Source: Pigmentiphaga kullae
GTDB taxonomy: Bacteria > Pseudomonadota > Gammaproteobacteria > Burkholderiales > Burkholderiaceae_B
Length of the DNA stretch: 64,000 nucleotides
Reading direction: 5' to 3'
Assembly: GCF_004216695.1 (NCBI RefSeq)
Contig: NZ_SGXC01000002.1
Coordinates: forward strand, 496,001-560,000
Every line of letters begins with the position of its first letter. Position 1 is the stretch's first letter. The notes beneath the pieces were generated by a model. That model worked only from the letters and a program-made list of their open reading frames with translations, was not told where the DNA came from and searched no databases. Of the stretch, positions 29,908 to 39,625 are shown one piece after another. A program made the position numbers and the translations under genes.

Positions 29908-30858
29908 TCATTGGTTCCAGGGCGAGGCCGCCCACAGTTTCTCGAACCGGCCCTGCATGCCCGTCAGCAGGAGCGCATAGTCGTCGCGCGGCAGGTAGCG
30001 GACGTTCTGCTCGGCCCCCTTGGCCGCCTGGCGGAACTCGGGGTCGTTGATGGCCTTGTCCACCAGCGCGGACAGCGCCTTGAGCGTTTCCGGCGGCGTG
30101 CCGCGCGGCGCGCCCAGTCCGCGTAGCGAACCGCTTTCGATGGGATAGCCGGCCTCGGCGAAGGTGGGCAGGTCCGCCGCCATGGGGGAGCGGCCGGGCG
30201 CCATCTGGCCCAGGATGCGCCACTGCTTGCCCTTGGAAAAACCCAGGGCCTCGCCCAGGTTGGCGGTGGCGATGTCGATGTGGCCGCCCAGCAGGGCCGT
30301 GGCGACGTCCGCCGTGCCCTTGAAGGGCACGTGCCGCAGCCGTATGCCGGCGGCCTGTTCCAGCAGCAGCATGGAAATGTGGCCGGCCGAGCCCACGCCC
30401 GCCGTGCCGTAGGTCAGCGTGCCGGGCGCCTTGCGGGCCGCTTCCACCAGGTCCTGGACGCCGCGCAGGGGGCTGTCGCCGCGCACGCTCAGGGTACCGG
30501 GGTCGTCCACGATGTTGGCTACCACGTCGAAGCTGGACAGGCTGAACTGCGCCCGGCGTTCGATGGGAATGGTCAGTACGTTGGGCGTATTGAGGATGGA
30601 CAGCGTGTAGCCGTCGGGCGCCGCATTGGCGACCGAGGCCATGCCGATCTCGCCGCCGGCGCCGGCGCGGTTCACTACCACCACGCTGCGGCCCGCGTGC
30701 TTCTCCATGGTGCGCGCCAGGAGGCGGGCGGTCAGATCGGTGCCGGCGCCCGCCGAAAAGGGCACCACGATGGTGATCGGCCGGTCCGGGTAGGCATGGG
30801 CCGGCAGGGCAATTGCCAGGGCCAGCGCGGCGGCCGCTAGAAAGGAGGGGATCTTCAT
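29908..30858 (-). CDS. Bug-type tripartite tricarboxylate transporter substrate-binding protein (2)
   Basis: The 316-residue precursor has a signal peptide ending ALPAHA and then YPDRPITIVVPFSAGAGTD. It shares its C-terminal PWNQ and most motifs with the next gene, indicating tandem duplication. It is the first gene of the eight-gene operon 30858-23760, and its upstream region is shared with the divergent LysR regulator. The gap of 38 bp to the second receptor supports cotranscription. Confidence 0.88.
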   Translation of the reverse strand: MKIPSFLAAAALALAIALPAHAYPDRPITIVVPFSAGAGTDLTARLLARTMEKHAGRSVVVVNRAGAGGEIGMASVANAAPDGYTLSILNTPNVLTIPIERRAQFSLSSFDVVANIVDDPGTLSVRGDSPLRGVQDLVEAARKAPGTLTYGTAGVGSAGHISMLLLEQAAGIRLRHVPFKGTADVATALLGGHIDIATANLGEALGFSKGKQWRILGQMAPGRSPMAADLPTFAEAGYPIESGSLRGLGAPRGTPPETLKALSALVDKAINDPEFRQAAKGAEQNVRYLPRDDYALLLTGMQGRFEKLWAASPWNQ

Positions 30859-31108
30859 ACCTGCTGTTCCATTCAAGAGAGAGGGGTGGCGTACGCGGGA
30901 TTGCGTGCCGTCTCCTGGGTTATCAAGCAAGTGCTGTGCCATGAAGTTGGTTGAAATTGAATGAATTTAAGTTTATTTGTCTTGTGTTGTTGATTTTTAG
31001 ATGAAGTTAATCCCACTGCGAGCGGCCAGTGTCAGGCAAGCATGAGGTGGGAGAGGAATGCCAAGGCAGGCATCCGATGGCACCCATGGTATAAACAAAA
31101 ATCCTTAA

Positions 31109-31130
31109 ACGAAAACGCTTTGTTTTTCGT
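31109..31130. promoter_or_regulatory. inverted repeat in the LysR/catabolic operon intergenic region
   Basis: ACGAAAA (31109-31115) and TTTTCGT (31124-31130) form a perfect 7-bp arm dyad with an 8-bp centre, 38 bp before the LysR start. The 310-bp divergent region (30859-31168) is otherwise AT-rich with no gene. The placement suits a LysR-type operator, but the centre is not the textbook T-N11-A, so the assignment is tentative. Confidence 0.35.
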
Positions 31131-31168
31131 CTGAGGTCAAATTTTTTCGATTAATTGGAGGTGGGGGC

Positions 31169-32089
31169 GTGCTACGCGAACTGAAGACGTTTCTCGCGGT
31201 CGTGCGCTGGGGAACCTTTGCCGCCGCCGGGTCCCGCATCGGCCTGACGCAGTCGGCCGTCAGCGCCCAGATGCAGCGGCTGGAAGAGGCACTGGGCGCG
31301 CCGCTGTTCACCCGCACCGGGCGTTCGGCCACGCTGAACGAGGCGGGCGAGGAAGCGGTGGAGATGGCCCGCCAGATCGTCGGCCTGTTCGACGAACTGG
31401 CGGTGCGGGTGACCAGCCGCGAGCTGCGCGGCACGGTCAGGATGGGGGCGATCCAGACCGCCCAGGTGGGCATGCTGCCGGGGGCGCTGGGCATCCTGCG
31501 GGACCGGCATCCCCTGGTGTCGGTGCGGCTGGTGCACGGCTCGTCGCTGTTTCTGATCGGCCAGGTCGACAGCGGCGAGCTGGACGCCGCGCTGATGATC
31601 GCGCCGCCTTTCATGCTGCCGCGGGAACTGCTGTGGCAGCCGCTGGTGCGCGAACCCTTCGTCCTGGCGGTGCCGGGCGAGGTCCCGGGCGACGATTGGC
31701 GCCAGTTGCTGGCCACTCATCCCTTCATCCGCTACGACCGGGCCTCGTTCGGCGGCAGGGGGGTCGAGCATTTCCTGCGCCGGCACGACCTGCAGGTCGA
31801 GGCGATGCTGGACATCGAGGACGTGGATGCCATGGTGGCGATGGTGGCGGCCGGGCTGGGCGTGTCGCTGGTGCCGGTTACGCGCAGGAACTGCCTGCCG
31901 CCGGGCGTGCGGGCGGTCTCGCTGGGCGACGACATCTTCCACCGCGAACTGGGCTTGGTCATGCCCCGCGAGCCCAGGCGGCGCGAACTGCTGAATGTGT
32001 TGCGGGAGTGCCTGGAGGTCGCCGCCCGACCCCACGCGGCCGAGAGCGAGGCGCTGGCGCGCCCGCCCGCCGCTTCTTCCCGGTCTTAG
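31169..32089 (+). CDS. LysR-family transcriptional regulator
   Basis: The 306-residue protein has an N-terminal winged helix ([20 protein letters not shown]) and a periplasmic-binding-like effector domain. It starts with GTG after GGAGG. It is divergent from the catabolic operon and most probably activates it in response to a pathway compound. Its last four bases overlap the end of the convergent ppsR. Confidence 0.9.
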   Translation: MLRELKTFLAVVRWGTFAAAGSRIGLTQSAVSAQMQRLEEALGAPLFTRTGRSATLNEAGEEAVEMARQIVGLFDELAVRVTSRELRGTVRMGAIQTAQVGMLPGALGILRDRHPLVSVRLVHGSSLFLIGQVDSGELDAALMIAPPFMLPRELLWQPLVREPFVLAVPGEVPGDDWRQLLATHPFIRYDRASFGGRGVEHFLRRHDLQVEAMLDIEDVDAMVAMVAAGLGVSLVPVTRRNCLPPGVRAVSLGDDIFHRELGLVMPREPRRRELLNVLRECLEVAARPHAAESEALARPPAASSRS

Positions 32090-32934
32090 TAGAACCGGCC
32101 TTCCAGCCCGATCTTCTGCAGCACCGTGGTCGAGATTTCCTCTATCGACTTGGTGGTGGTCGACAGCCAGCGGATGCTTTCGCGGCGCATCAGCTTCTCG
32201 GCCTCGGCCACCTCGTAGCGGCACTGTTCCAGCGACGCGTAGCGGCTGTCGGGCCGGCGCTCGTTGCGCACCTCGGCCAGGCGTTCGGGCTGGATGGTCA
32301 GCCCGAACAGCTTGGCCCGGTGCGGCAGGATGGCCGAGGGCAGGGCGCCGCGCTCGAAATCGTCGGGAATCAGCGGCACATTGGCGGCCTTGATCCCGTA
32401 CTGCATGGCCAGATAGAGGCTGGTGGGCGTCTTGCCGCAGCGCGACACCCCCACCAGGATCACGTCGGCCTGCTCCAGGCCCTTGATGAACTGCCCGTCG
32501 TCGTGCGCCAGGCTGAAGTTGATGGCCTCGATCCGGCTCTGGTACTGCTTGGTGTTGGCCATGTTGTGCGAGCGGCCGATCGAATGGCTGGATTTGATGT
32601 TCAGTTCCTGCTCGATGGGCTCGACGAAGGTCGAGAACAGGTCCAGGAACAGGCCGTTGGCCTGGCGTACGCGGGTGTTGATCTCGGAATTGACCAGGGT
32701 GCTGAAGACGATGGGGCGCTGTCCGTCCGCGGTGAAGGCGGCGTCGATCCGGGCCGCTACGTCGGCCGCTTTATCCACCGAATCGATGAAAGGGAGCCTG
32801 ATATGGCGGAAGCGGGCGTTCTCGAACTGAGCCAGGACCGAGTGGGCGAAGGTCTCGGCGGTAATGCCGGTGCCGTCGGAGACCACGAATACGGTGCGCA
32901 GGTACGAATTCGCGGCGGGAGCGGATTGAGGCAT
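32086..32934 (-). CDS. ppsR: PEP synthase regulatory protein (bifunctional kinase/pyrophosphorylase, DUF299)
   Basis: The 282-residue protein inactivates PEP synthase by ADP-dependent phosphorylation and reactivates it by phosphorolysis. It shows [14 protein letters not shown] at the N-terminus and the P-loop [16 protein letters not shown] in the middle. I chose [10 protein letters not shown] at 32934; the longer frame upstream is antisense to a promoter region. It is divergent from its target gene ppsA, which supports the assignment. Confidence 0.94.
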   Translation of the reverse strand: MPQSAPAANSYLRTVFVVSDGTGITAETFAHSVLAQFENARFRHIRLPFIDSVDKAADVAARIDAAFTADGQRPIVFSTLVNSEINTRVRQANGLFLDLFSTFVEPIEQELNIKSSHSIGRSHNMANTKQYQSRIEAINFSLAHDDGQFIKGLEQADVILVGVSRCGKTPTSLYLAMQYGIKAANVPLIPDDFERGALPSAILPHRAKLFGLTIQPERLAEVRNERRPDSRYASLEQCRYEVAEAEKLMRRESIRWLSTTTKSIEEISTTVLQKIGLEGRFY

Positions 32935-33163
32935 GGATATCTCGCAAAAACAGGGTTTCCGGGGATGGGAAAGGCAAACGAAGCAACCGATGTGCAGAAA
33001 GCCTGGCGGCCGGCGTACAATCCTGGGATTACCCCGGTTACGCATGGCGCGCGCCCCAGGCTTTAGGAGCCGGGCCGCGGCGGAGGCGGGTTTGGCCAGC
33101 ACACCACGCCCGGCGCGTGTGCTCGCCAAACAAGCTTTCTTGCCATTGTAATAGGGGACTTTC

Positions 33164-35527
33164 ATGTCTTATGTTGTGCCGTTCGAGCAACTCCGGATGA
33201 CGGATGTTGACTCGGTAGGAGGAAAGAACGCCTCACTTGGAGAGATGATCAGCCAGCTCACCGGCGCCGGCGTCCGCGTGCCCGGGGGTTTTGCCACGAC
33301 GGCAGAGGCTTTCCGCGATTTCCTGAAGGATTCGGGTCTGGATACCCGGATCAACGATCGCCTGTCTTCCCTGAATCCGGAAGACGTGCGCGCGCTTGCC
33401 GAAACCGGCGCGGAAATCCGGCAATGGATCGTCGACGCTCCTTTCTCGGCCAAGTTCGAGAAGGACATCCGTGAATCGTTCGCCAAGCTCGACGCCGACG
33501 GCAAGGGCTCGTTCGCCGTCCGTTCGTCCGCCACCGCCGAAGACCTGCCCGATGCCTCGTTCGCCGGCCAGCAGGAAACCTTCCTGAACGTGGTCGGCAT
33601 CGACGACGTGCTGGACAAGATCCGCCACGTGTTCGCGTCGCTGTACAACGACCGCGCCATCTCGTATCGCGTGCACAAGGGCTTCGCCCATGCCGACGTG
33701 GCCCTGTCCGCCGGCATCCAGCGCATGGTCCGCTCCGACACCGGCGCGGCCGGCGTCATGTTCACCATCGACACCGAATCGGGCTTCCCCGACGTCGTCT
33801 TCATCACCTCGTCCTACGGCCTGGGCGAAACGGTGGTGCAGGGCGCGGTCAACCCCGACGAGTTCTACGTCTTCAAGCCCACGCTGGCCGCCGGCAAGTA
33901 TCCCATCGTCAGCCGCCGCATCGGCTCCAAGCTGATCAAGATGGAATTCGACCCGGCCCGCACCGAAGGCCGCGCCGTGCGCACGGTCGACGTCGCGCCC
34001 GAGCTGCGCAACCGCTTCTCGCTGTCCGACGAAGACGTCATCGAGCTGGCGCGCTACGCCGTCATCATCGAGAAACACTACGGCCGTCCCATGGACATCG
34101 AGTGGGGCCGCGACGGCAACGACGGCAAGATCTACATCCTGCAAGCCCGCCCGGAAACCGTGAAGTCGCAGCAGTCCGGCAACGACGTGCAGCAGCGCTA
34201 CCGCCTGAAGGCCACCGGCAACGTGCTGGTCACCGGCCGCGCCATCGGCCAGAAGATCGGCTCGGGCCCCGTGCGCCTGGTGGGCGACATCGCCGACATG
34301 GACAAGGTCCAGCCCGGCGACGTGCTGGTCACCGACATGACCGATCCCAACTGGGAGCCGGTCATGAAGCGCGCCTCGGCCATCGTCACCAACCGTGGCG
34401 GCCGTACCTGCCACGCGGCCATCATCGCGCGTGAACTGGGCATCCCGGCGGTCGTCGGCAGCGGCGACGCCACCGACGTCCTGAAGGACGGCGCCATGGT
34501 CACCGTGTCCTGCGCCGAAGGCGACGAGGGCCGGATCTACGACGGCCTGCTGGAAACCGAGGTCGAGGAAGTCCGCCGCGGGGAAATGCCTCCCATCGAC
34601 GTCAAGATCATGATGAACGTGGGCAACCCGCAGCTCGCCTACGACTTCGCGCAGATCCCGAACGGCGGCGTGGGCCTGGCCCGCCTGGAATTCATCATCA
34701 ACAACAACATCGGCATCCACCCCAAGGCCATCCTCGACTATCCGAATGTCGACGGCGACCTGAAGAAGGCGGTGGAGTCGGTGGCCCGGGGCTACGCCAG
34801 CCCGCGCGCGTTCTTCGTCGACAAGCTGGCCGAAGGCATCGCCACGATCGCCGCGGCCTTCTACCCCAAGTCCGTCATCGTGCGCATGTCCGACTTCAAG
34901 TCGAACGAATACCGCAAGCTGATCGGCGGCTCGCGCTACGAGCCCGAGGAAGAGAACCCCATGCTGGGCTTCCGCGGCGCGTCGCGCTACATCGCCGACG
35001 AGTTCGCCGAGTGCTTCCGCATGGAATGCGAGGCGCTGCGCCGCGTGCGCCAGGACATGGGCCTGACCAACGTCGAGATCATGGTTCCCTTCGTGCGCAC
35101 GCTCAAGCAGGCAGAGCGCGTAGTGGGCCTCTTGGCCGACAACCAGCTCAAGCGCGGCGAAAACGGCCTGCGCCTGATCATGATGTGCGAAGTGCCGTCC
35201 AACGCGGTGCTGGCCGAGCAGTTCCTCGAGCACTTCGACGGCTTCTCGATCGGTTCGAACGACCTGACCCAGCTCACCCTGGGCCTGGACCGCGACTCGG
35301 GCCTGGAACTGCTGGCCGCCGACTTCGACGAACGCGACCCGGCCGTGCAGGCGCTGCTGCAGCGTGCCATCGAGGCTTGCCTGAAGGCTGACAAGTACGT
35401 CGGCATCTGCGGCCAGGGGCCTTCCGACCATCCCGATTTCGCGGTGTGGCTGAAGAACCAGGGCATCAAGTCGATCTCGCTGAATCCGGATACCGTGGTC
35501 GACACCTGGAAGAAGCTCGCTGAATAG
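33164..35527 (+). CDS. ppsA: phosphoenolpyruvate synthase
   Basis: The 787-residue enzyme makes PEP from pyruvate and ATP for gluconeogenesis. The N-terminal ATP-grasp domain starts [11 protein letters not shown]. The mobile phosphohistidine domain has [15 protein letters not shown] with the catalytic His. The C-terminal PEP-binding barrel ends with [10 protein letters not shown] and the GICGQGPSD catalytic Cys. The 229-bp gap to ppsR holds a possible -10 TACAAT near 33017. Gene-terminal repeat copy D follows the stop. Confidence 0.96.
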   Translation: MSYVVPFEQLRMTDVDSVGGKNASLGEMISQLTGAGVRVPGGFATTAEAFRDFLKDSGLDTRINDRLSSLNPEDVRALAETGAEIRQWIVDAPFSAKFEKDIRESFAKLDADGKGSFAVRSSATAEDLPDASFAGQQETFLNVVGIDDVLDKIRHVFASLYNDRAISYRVHKGFAHADVALSAGIQRMVRSDTGAAGVMFTIDTESGFPDVVFITSSYGLGETVVQGAVNPDEFYVFKPTLAAGKYPIVSRRIGSKLIKMEFDPARTEGRAVRTVDVAPELRNRFSLSDEDVIELARYAVIIEKHYGRPMDIEWGRDGNDGKIYILQARPETVKSQQSGNDVQQRYRLKATGNVLVTGRAIGQKIGSGPVRLVGDIADMDKVQPGDVLVTDMTDPNWEPVMKRASAIVTNRGGRTCHAAIIARELGIPAVVGSGDATDVLKDGAMVTVSCAEGDEGRIYDGLLETEVEEVRRGEMPPIDVKIMMNVGNPQLAYDFAQIPNGGVGLARLEFIINNNIGIHPKAILDYPNVDGDLKKAVESVARGYASPRAFFVDKLAEGIATIAAAFYPKSVIVRMSDFKSNEYRKLIGGSRYEPEEENPMLGFRGASRYIADEFAECFRMECEALRRVRQDMGLTNVEIMVPFVRTLKQAERVVGLLADNQLKRGENGLRLIMMCEVPSNAVLAEQFLEHFDGFSIGSNDLTQLTLGLDRDSGLELLAADFDERDPAVQALLQRAIEACLKADKYVGICGQGPSDHPDFAVWLKNQGIKSISLNPDTVVDTWKKLAE

Positions 35528-35530
35528 GGT

Positions 35531-35610
35531 CCCCCCTATGCGCTGACTTGCCCCCCCGGGGGGGGGGCGGCACTGGTGGACCGGCGGAGCCGGATCCACT
35601 GTGCCCCAGG
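35531..35610 (+). repeat. gene-terminal repeat, copy D
   Basis: It starts three bases after the ppsA stop with CCCCCCTATGCGCTGACTTG, then a C7G10 dyad, then a hairpin (35569-35605) with the shared core GGACCGGCGGAGCCGGATCC and pairing flanks GGCACTGGT/ACTGTGCC. The C/G dyad has expanded relative to copies B and C. Confidence 0.75.
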
Positions 35611-35617
35611 CGTTCTT

Positions 35618-36517
35618 TTATTTGCCGATGTCGCGGCGCGCGTTCCTGCAAATTGCGTCGACAAGTGTCTGATGGAGCGCGGCCGGCAAGTCGTGGCCCA
35701 TGCCCTCGATCAGTAGAAATTCCGAGCCGGGGATGGACGCCGCCGTATCCTCGCCGCAGGCCGGCGGGATCAATGCATCGTCGCTGCCATGTACCACCAG
35801 GGTCGGGACACGGATACGGGCAAGCCGTGGCCGTATATCCCCCGTGGCGGCGATCGCGGCGATCTGCCGTCCGAAACCGGCCGGATCGTAGGCGCGGCGG
35901 GACTCTTCCAGAATCATGGCGCGGTGCGCTTCCCGATCGATGGGGAAGCGGGTGCCGCCGATGCGGTTCGCAAACGCGAGGCCATGCGCGACGAATCCCT
36001 CTTCATCGTCAACGGCGTGGGGCGCCCGCCTGGTCAGCATCGCCATGATGTCGGCCGCCGCCGAAGGCAGACCGGGGTTGCCCGTGCTGGACATGATGGA
36101 AGCCAGCGACGACACGCGCTGCGGGTGATCACCGGCCATCAGTTGCGCGATCATGCCGCCCATCGAACGCCCGACGACGTGTGCGCGCTCGATGGACAGG
36201 GCGTCCAGCAGGCCGATGGCGTCTGCCGCCATGTCATCGAGGGTGTAAGGCACGTCCGGCTTCCGGCCCGCCGCGATGGCCGTTGCCAAGGCCGCGAAAT
36301 CCGGAGTGGGTGAGTTCGTGAAATGCTTCGACAGACCCGCATCCCGGTTGTCGAAGCGGATGACGCGAAAACCCTTTGCCACAAGGCTTAGGCAGAAGGG
36401 ATCCGTCCAGCGGATCATGTAAGTACCAAGACCCGAGATCAGCAGGATGGTGTCGTCGTCTTCGTCACCCAGGCTGTCGTAGCAGACGGTGATGCCGTTG
36501 GCTCGCAGGGACTTCAT
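35618..36517 (-). CDS. alpha/beta-hydrolase
   Basis: The 299-residue serine hydrolase has the nucleophile elbow VVGRSMGGMIAQ, Asp in VHGSDDALIP and His in EGMGHDLP. The oxyanion region is ISGLGTYM. The family includes esterases, lactonases and carrier-protein hydrolases; the substrate is unknown. Translation is coupled to the upstream gene through an ATGA overlap, and both are behind a promoter with two palindromic operators. Confidence 0.85.
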   Translation of the reverse strand: MKSLRANGITVCYDSLGDEDDDTILLISGLGTYMIRWTDPFCLSLVAKGFRVIRFDNRDAGLSKHFTNSPTPDFAALATAIAAGRKPDVPYTLDDMAADAIGLLDALSIERAHVVGRSMGGMIAQLMAGDHPQRVSSLASIMSSTGNPGLPSAAADIMAMLTRRAPHAVDDEEGFVAHGLAFANRIGGTRFPIDREAHRAMILEESRRAYDPAGFGRQIAAIAATGDIRPRLARIRVPTLVVHGSDDALIPPACGEDTAASIPGSEFLLIEGMGHDLPAALHQTLVDAICRNARRDIGK

Positions 36518-36966
36518 TTGCTTGAACTCGTTTTCTCGATCTGCGTCAACGGAAGGAGCCGGGCGTCTTCGATCGCCGCCGTTCTATGGCCCATGCCCGC
36601 CAGATACTCCGCATTGTTCGCGAAATCCAGGAATGACTCGGCGCTGCTTTGTCTGACCATCATGGCCAGGTCCCAGCGTTCGTTTTCCGGGCCGATCAGG
36701 AGCGGGCCGCCAGTGCCGAGGAACAGCAGGTCCCCACCGCTTGCGTGCAGGAGCGGCAGTGTGTGGTGGATATAGCGATCGAACGCCTGCGCGCCGCTGA
36801 TGGGCTCTTTCGGCGCCAGTTCCGGGTTCGCGGCGTAGTCGGCAATCTCGCGAAAGCGCAGCAGGTTCAACATGACGACGTTGCCCTGCATTTTCCTCAT
36901 GATGAATGCGCGGCCGGATTGCTGCGTGGGTTCCAGGTAGCGAGGGGATGGGGTGGACGATGCCAT
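36514..36966 (-). CDS. DUF1330-like dimeric alpha-beta barrel protein
   Basis: The 150-residue protein has segments GNVVMLNLLRFREIADYA and FDRYIHHTLPLLHASGG, which resemble the ferredoxin-like dimeric barrel proteins often found beside hydrolases. No catalytic residue can be named. It is the first gene of a two-gene operon with the alpha/beta-hydrolase and lies directly under the paired operator. Its function is unknown. Confidence 0.65.
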   Translation of the reverse strand: MASSTPSPRYLEPTQQSGRAFIMRKMQGNVVMLNLLRFREIADYAANPELAPKEPISGAQAFDRYIHHTLPLLHASGGDLLFLGTGGPLLIGPENERWDLAMMVRQSSAESFLDFANNAEYLAGMGHRTAAIEDARLLPLTQIEKTSSSK

Positions 36967-37007
36967 TTTCGAGATTTTCCTGTTGGGCTTGGCGTGAGCG
37001 TTTGCAA

Positions 37008-37050
37008 ATTTTATCCGGGTAAAATTTGATCGTCAATATTACCCGGGTAA
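37008..37050 (-). promoter_or_regulatory. promoter with two TTACCCGGGTAA-type operators
   Basis: On the - strand, TTGACG (37031-37036) and TAAAAT (37008-37013) are 17 bp apart, a near-ideal sigma-70 promoter for the hydrolase operon. The perfect palindrome TTACCCGGGTAA (37039-37050) lies just upstream of the -35. A one-mismatch copy TTATCCGGGTAA (37011-37022) covers the spacer and -10 edge. Two sites 28 bp apart on a strong promoter are typical of repression by a TetR-type dimer; the repressor gene is not in this window. Confidence 0.75.
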
Positions 37051-37071
37051 ATATTTGCAGGCACCGCCAGA

Positions 37072-39000
37072 TCAGCCCACGGCTGCCTCGTAGGTCCAAC
37101 TGCCTATGGTCAGCGTTTCCTTGCCTCCGGCGGTGGCGAAGTGCAGCTCGTACAGGTCGCGGCCGGCGTTGGCGGGGATCTTGACCGTCATGCCGGCGCG
37201 GTCGGCGGCCAGCGGGGCCAGGAGTTGGTATTCAGGCGAGCCGTCGTCGTAGCTGCTGTTGCGCACCAGGATGTAGCCCGGCAGTTCGGGCAGGCTGCCC
37301 AGCGTGGCGTAGGGGGTGCCGTTCAGGGTGGATGGAACGGTCGCCGGGGATTCGTTGGTGACCGTCCAGGTCTTGCCCAGCCGCGCCTGCCAGGCGGCAC
37401 CCAGCGGCGCCAGCGGAAGCAGTTGCTGGCCCACGGGCAGGGTGGTCTCGTTGTAGCCGGCGCCGAACAGGGGGCCGCGCAGCATCAGGTAGCGATAGCG
37501 ATAGGGCTGGCCGTTCGCGTCGATACCGGACACGACTTCGAAGCGGTAGCTGATGGGGGCATCGCCACCCCACCACCAGCCGTCGCTGCGATAGCTGTAT
37601 CGGGCGCCGCCGTTCATCGGTTGCCAGGCAGTGCCGTTCCAGGACGACAGCGAGAAGCTGCCGTCCTGGTTGGCGGTGACCCGCGTGGGCTGGTTGTAGT
37701 TGGCGTAGACGCCCACAGCGTCGGTCAGCCCGGGCGATGCCGCCACGGGCGGCGCGGTATGGGCGACCAGCGGCGGCAGGGCGCGTATCGTGCCGTCCTC
37801 GACCAGGGCGCGCAGCAGTACGCCTTCGGCCAGCGCGCCGGCGCGATAGGTGTCGGGGCGTTGTGCGTTGCCCGTGTTGCCGGTCACCATCAGGGCCAAC
37901 CGCTGGTCCGGGAGGACGTAGAAGTCGCTCGAGAAAAACGCCGTGCCGCCGTTCTTCTGCCACGCCTGGACGCCGGCCGCGGCCAGGGCGGGATGCCGCA
38001 CGCTGTCCCAGCCCAGCCCCCATACCCATTCCGGCGAAGGATTGATGGTCAGGCCCCGGGTCTGGTCGGTGCCCATCTGCGCGATGCCGTCGGCCGACAC
38101 GATGCGCCGCGATTGGTAGGTGCCCCGTTCGAGGAACAGGCGCGCCAGCTTCATCATGTCGCCCGGCGTGGCGGTCAGGCCGCCGGTGGCCAGCGGGCTG
38201 ACGAACTCTTGGGGGTACTGCCTGCCGCCCGCATATGGCAGCGCGAACGAACCGCCCGTCGGTTTCTTCGTCAGGAAACCGGAGTCGGCCATGCCCAGGG
38301 GAGTCAGCACGTTGGCCTGGATGAAGGATGTGTAGTCCTGCTTCGCAAGGGCCGCCACCACCCGTTCGATCATCGTGAAGCCGTCGTTGCAATAGACCGC
38401 CAGTTCGCCGGGCAGATGCTTCAGGTGCTCGTCGGCCAGGGCCGCTTCGGCGTTGACCGCGTAGCCCGGCATGGGCTCGAAGGCGAAGGCGTTGCGCATG
38501 CTGGTGCCGGGTAGGCCCGAGGAGTGCGAAAGCAGGTGCCGGGTCGTGATCCGGGCGTACTCGGGCGACAGCATGGTGAAGTCGGGCAGGTAGCGCGCCA
38601 CCGGTGCATCGAGGTCCAGCAGTCCGCGGTCCCGCAGGATCATGGCGGCCAGCGCCGCCAGTACCTTGCTGACCGAACCGATGTTGAAGCGCGTCTGGAT
38701 GCCGGCTGCGACGTTGTCCTCTACCGAAGCGCGGCCGAAGGCCTGCTGCCAGACCACGGTGTCGTTCTTGAGCAGGGCGATCGAGACCGCGGCCACGTTG
38801 TCGGGATCGCCGGACAGGGCGCGCGCGATTTCCTGGCGGCCCCATTCGATGGTCTGCGCGTAGGCGGCGGGCGTCGGGCCGTCGCCCCCACCGCAGCCGG
38901 GCAGGACCGCGGCCAGCATGCCGGCCCCGCCATAACCCAGGAATTGCCGTCGGCTGGCGGATGAAGGACAGGCGGGCCTGGGGGCGGGCGGTATGCGCAT
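37072..39000 (-). CDS. serine beta-lactamase-like hydrolase, Tat-type lipoprotein
   Basis: The 642-residue protein has a twin-arginine signal (ASRRQFLGYGGAG) that ends in a lipobox-like LPGC. The class C/ D-Ala-D-Ala carboxypeptidase-type domain has SVSK (Ser and Lys nucleophile pair) and YCN (YxN motif). A C-terminal beta-rich extension of about 200 residues follows and is of unknown role. GGAGG lies just before the ATG at 39000. It is probably an exported esterase or peptidase rather than an antibiotic-resistance enzyme. Confidence 0.85.
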   Translation of the reverse strand: MRIPPAPRPACPSSASRRQFLGYGGAGMLAAVLPGCGGGDGPTPAAYAQTIEWGRQEIARALSGDPDNVAAVSIALLKNDTVVWQQAFGRASVEDNVAAGIQTRFNIGSVSKVLAALAAMILRDRGLLDLDAPVARYLPDFTMLSPEYARITTRHLLSHSSGLPGTSMRNAFAFEPMPGYAVNAEAALADEHLKHLPGELAVYCNDGFTMIERVVAALAKQDYTSFIQANVLTPLGMADSGFLTKKPTGGSFALPYAGGRQYPQEFVSPLATGGLTATPGDMMKLARLFLERGTYQSRRIVSADGIAQMGTDQTRGLTINPSPEWVWGLGWDSVRHPALAAAGVQAWQKNGGTAFFSSDFYVLPDQRLALMVTGNTGNAQRPDTYRAGALAEGVLLRALVEDGTIRALPPLVAHTAPPVAASPGLTDAVGVYANYNQPTRVTANQDGSFSLSSWNGTAWQPMNGGARYSYRSDGWWWGGDAPISYRFEVVSGIDANGQPYRYRYLMLRGPLFGAGYNETTLPVGQQLLPLAPLGAAWQARLGKTWTVTNESPATVPSTLNGTPYATLGSLPELPGYILVRNSSYDDGSPEYQLLAPLAADRAGMTVKIPANAGRDLYELHFATAGGKETLTIGSWTYEAAVG

Positions 39001-39146
39001 GGTGGTTCCTCCGGTTGCCGGGGGGCATGGCCGGGCGGCATTTCCCCCAGGCAGGCATAATAGAGGCAGATACGTCACTGCGGCACGTTTCGCGCCGCAC
39101 GGCCGAGCCGGCGGGCCGCGTCCGCTCTCGCTCGAAGGAGGCAACT

Positions 39147-39575
39147 ATGAATCCCGCCTGGGTATGGTTCGGTCTGATGGCCCTGGCCCTGATCGGCGAA
39201 GTCATGACCGGCACCTTCTATCTGCTCATGGTCGCCGTTGGCTTCGCCGTGGCCGGCATCGCGGCCTGGCTGGGCGTGGACATCGCCTGGCAGCTGGTGC
39301 TGTGCGCGGCGGCGGTGGTGTTGTGCACGCTGCTGCTCAAGCGCCTGAACGTGCTGAAGAAGCGCGGTTCGCCGCCGTCTTCCAACGCCAACGTCAACAT
39401 GGACATCGGCCAGACTGTGAAGGTCGAGGCCTGGAACGAAGATCGCACCGCGCGGGTCTGGTATCGTGGGGCGCACTGGCAGGCCGAGCTCGCGCCCGGG
39501 GCCGAGCCGGTCGCCGGGCAGTTCGTGATCACCGAGATGCGCGGCAACAGCCTCGTTCTTTCGCCCACTCGCTAA
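39147..39575 (+). CDS. NfeD-family membrane protein
   Basis: The 142-residue protein has two or three N-terminal membrane segments and a C-terminal OB-fold domain (MDIGQTVKVEAWNEDRTARV, then YRGAHWQAEL). AAGGAG lies before the ATG at 39147. NfeD proteins pair with SPFH-family partners, and the next gene is one. The two probably form a membrane microdomain or quality-control complex. Confidence 0.88.
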   Translation: MNPAWVWFGLMALALIGEVMTGTFYLLMVAVGFAVAGIAAWLGVDIAWQLVLCAAAVVLCTLLLKRLNVLKKRGSPPSSNANVNMDIGQTVKVEAWNEDRTARVWYRGAHWQAELAPGAEPVAGQFVITEMRGNSLVLSPTR

Positions 39576-39625
39576 GGCCGTTGCGGACGGCCTTCCCGTC
39601 TCTGGCAATACCACAAGGAAGCACC

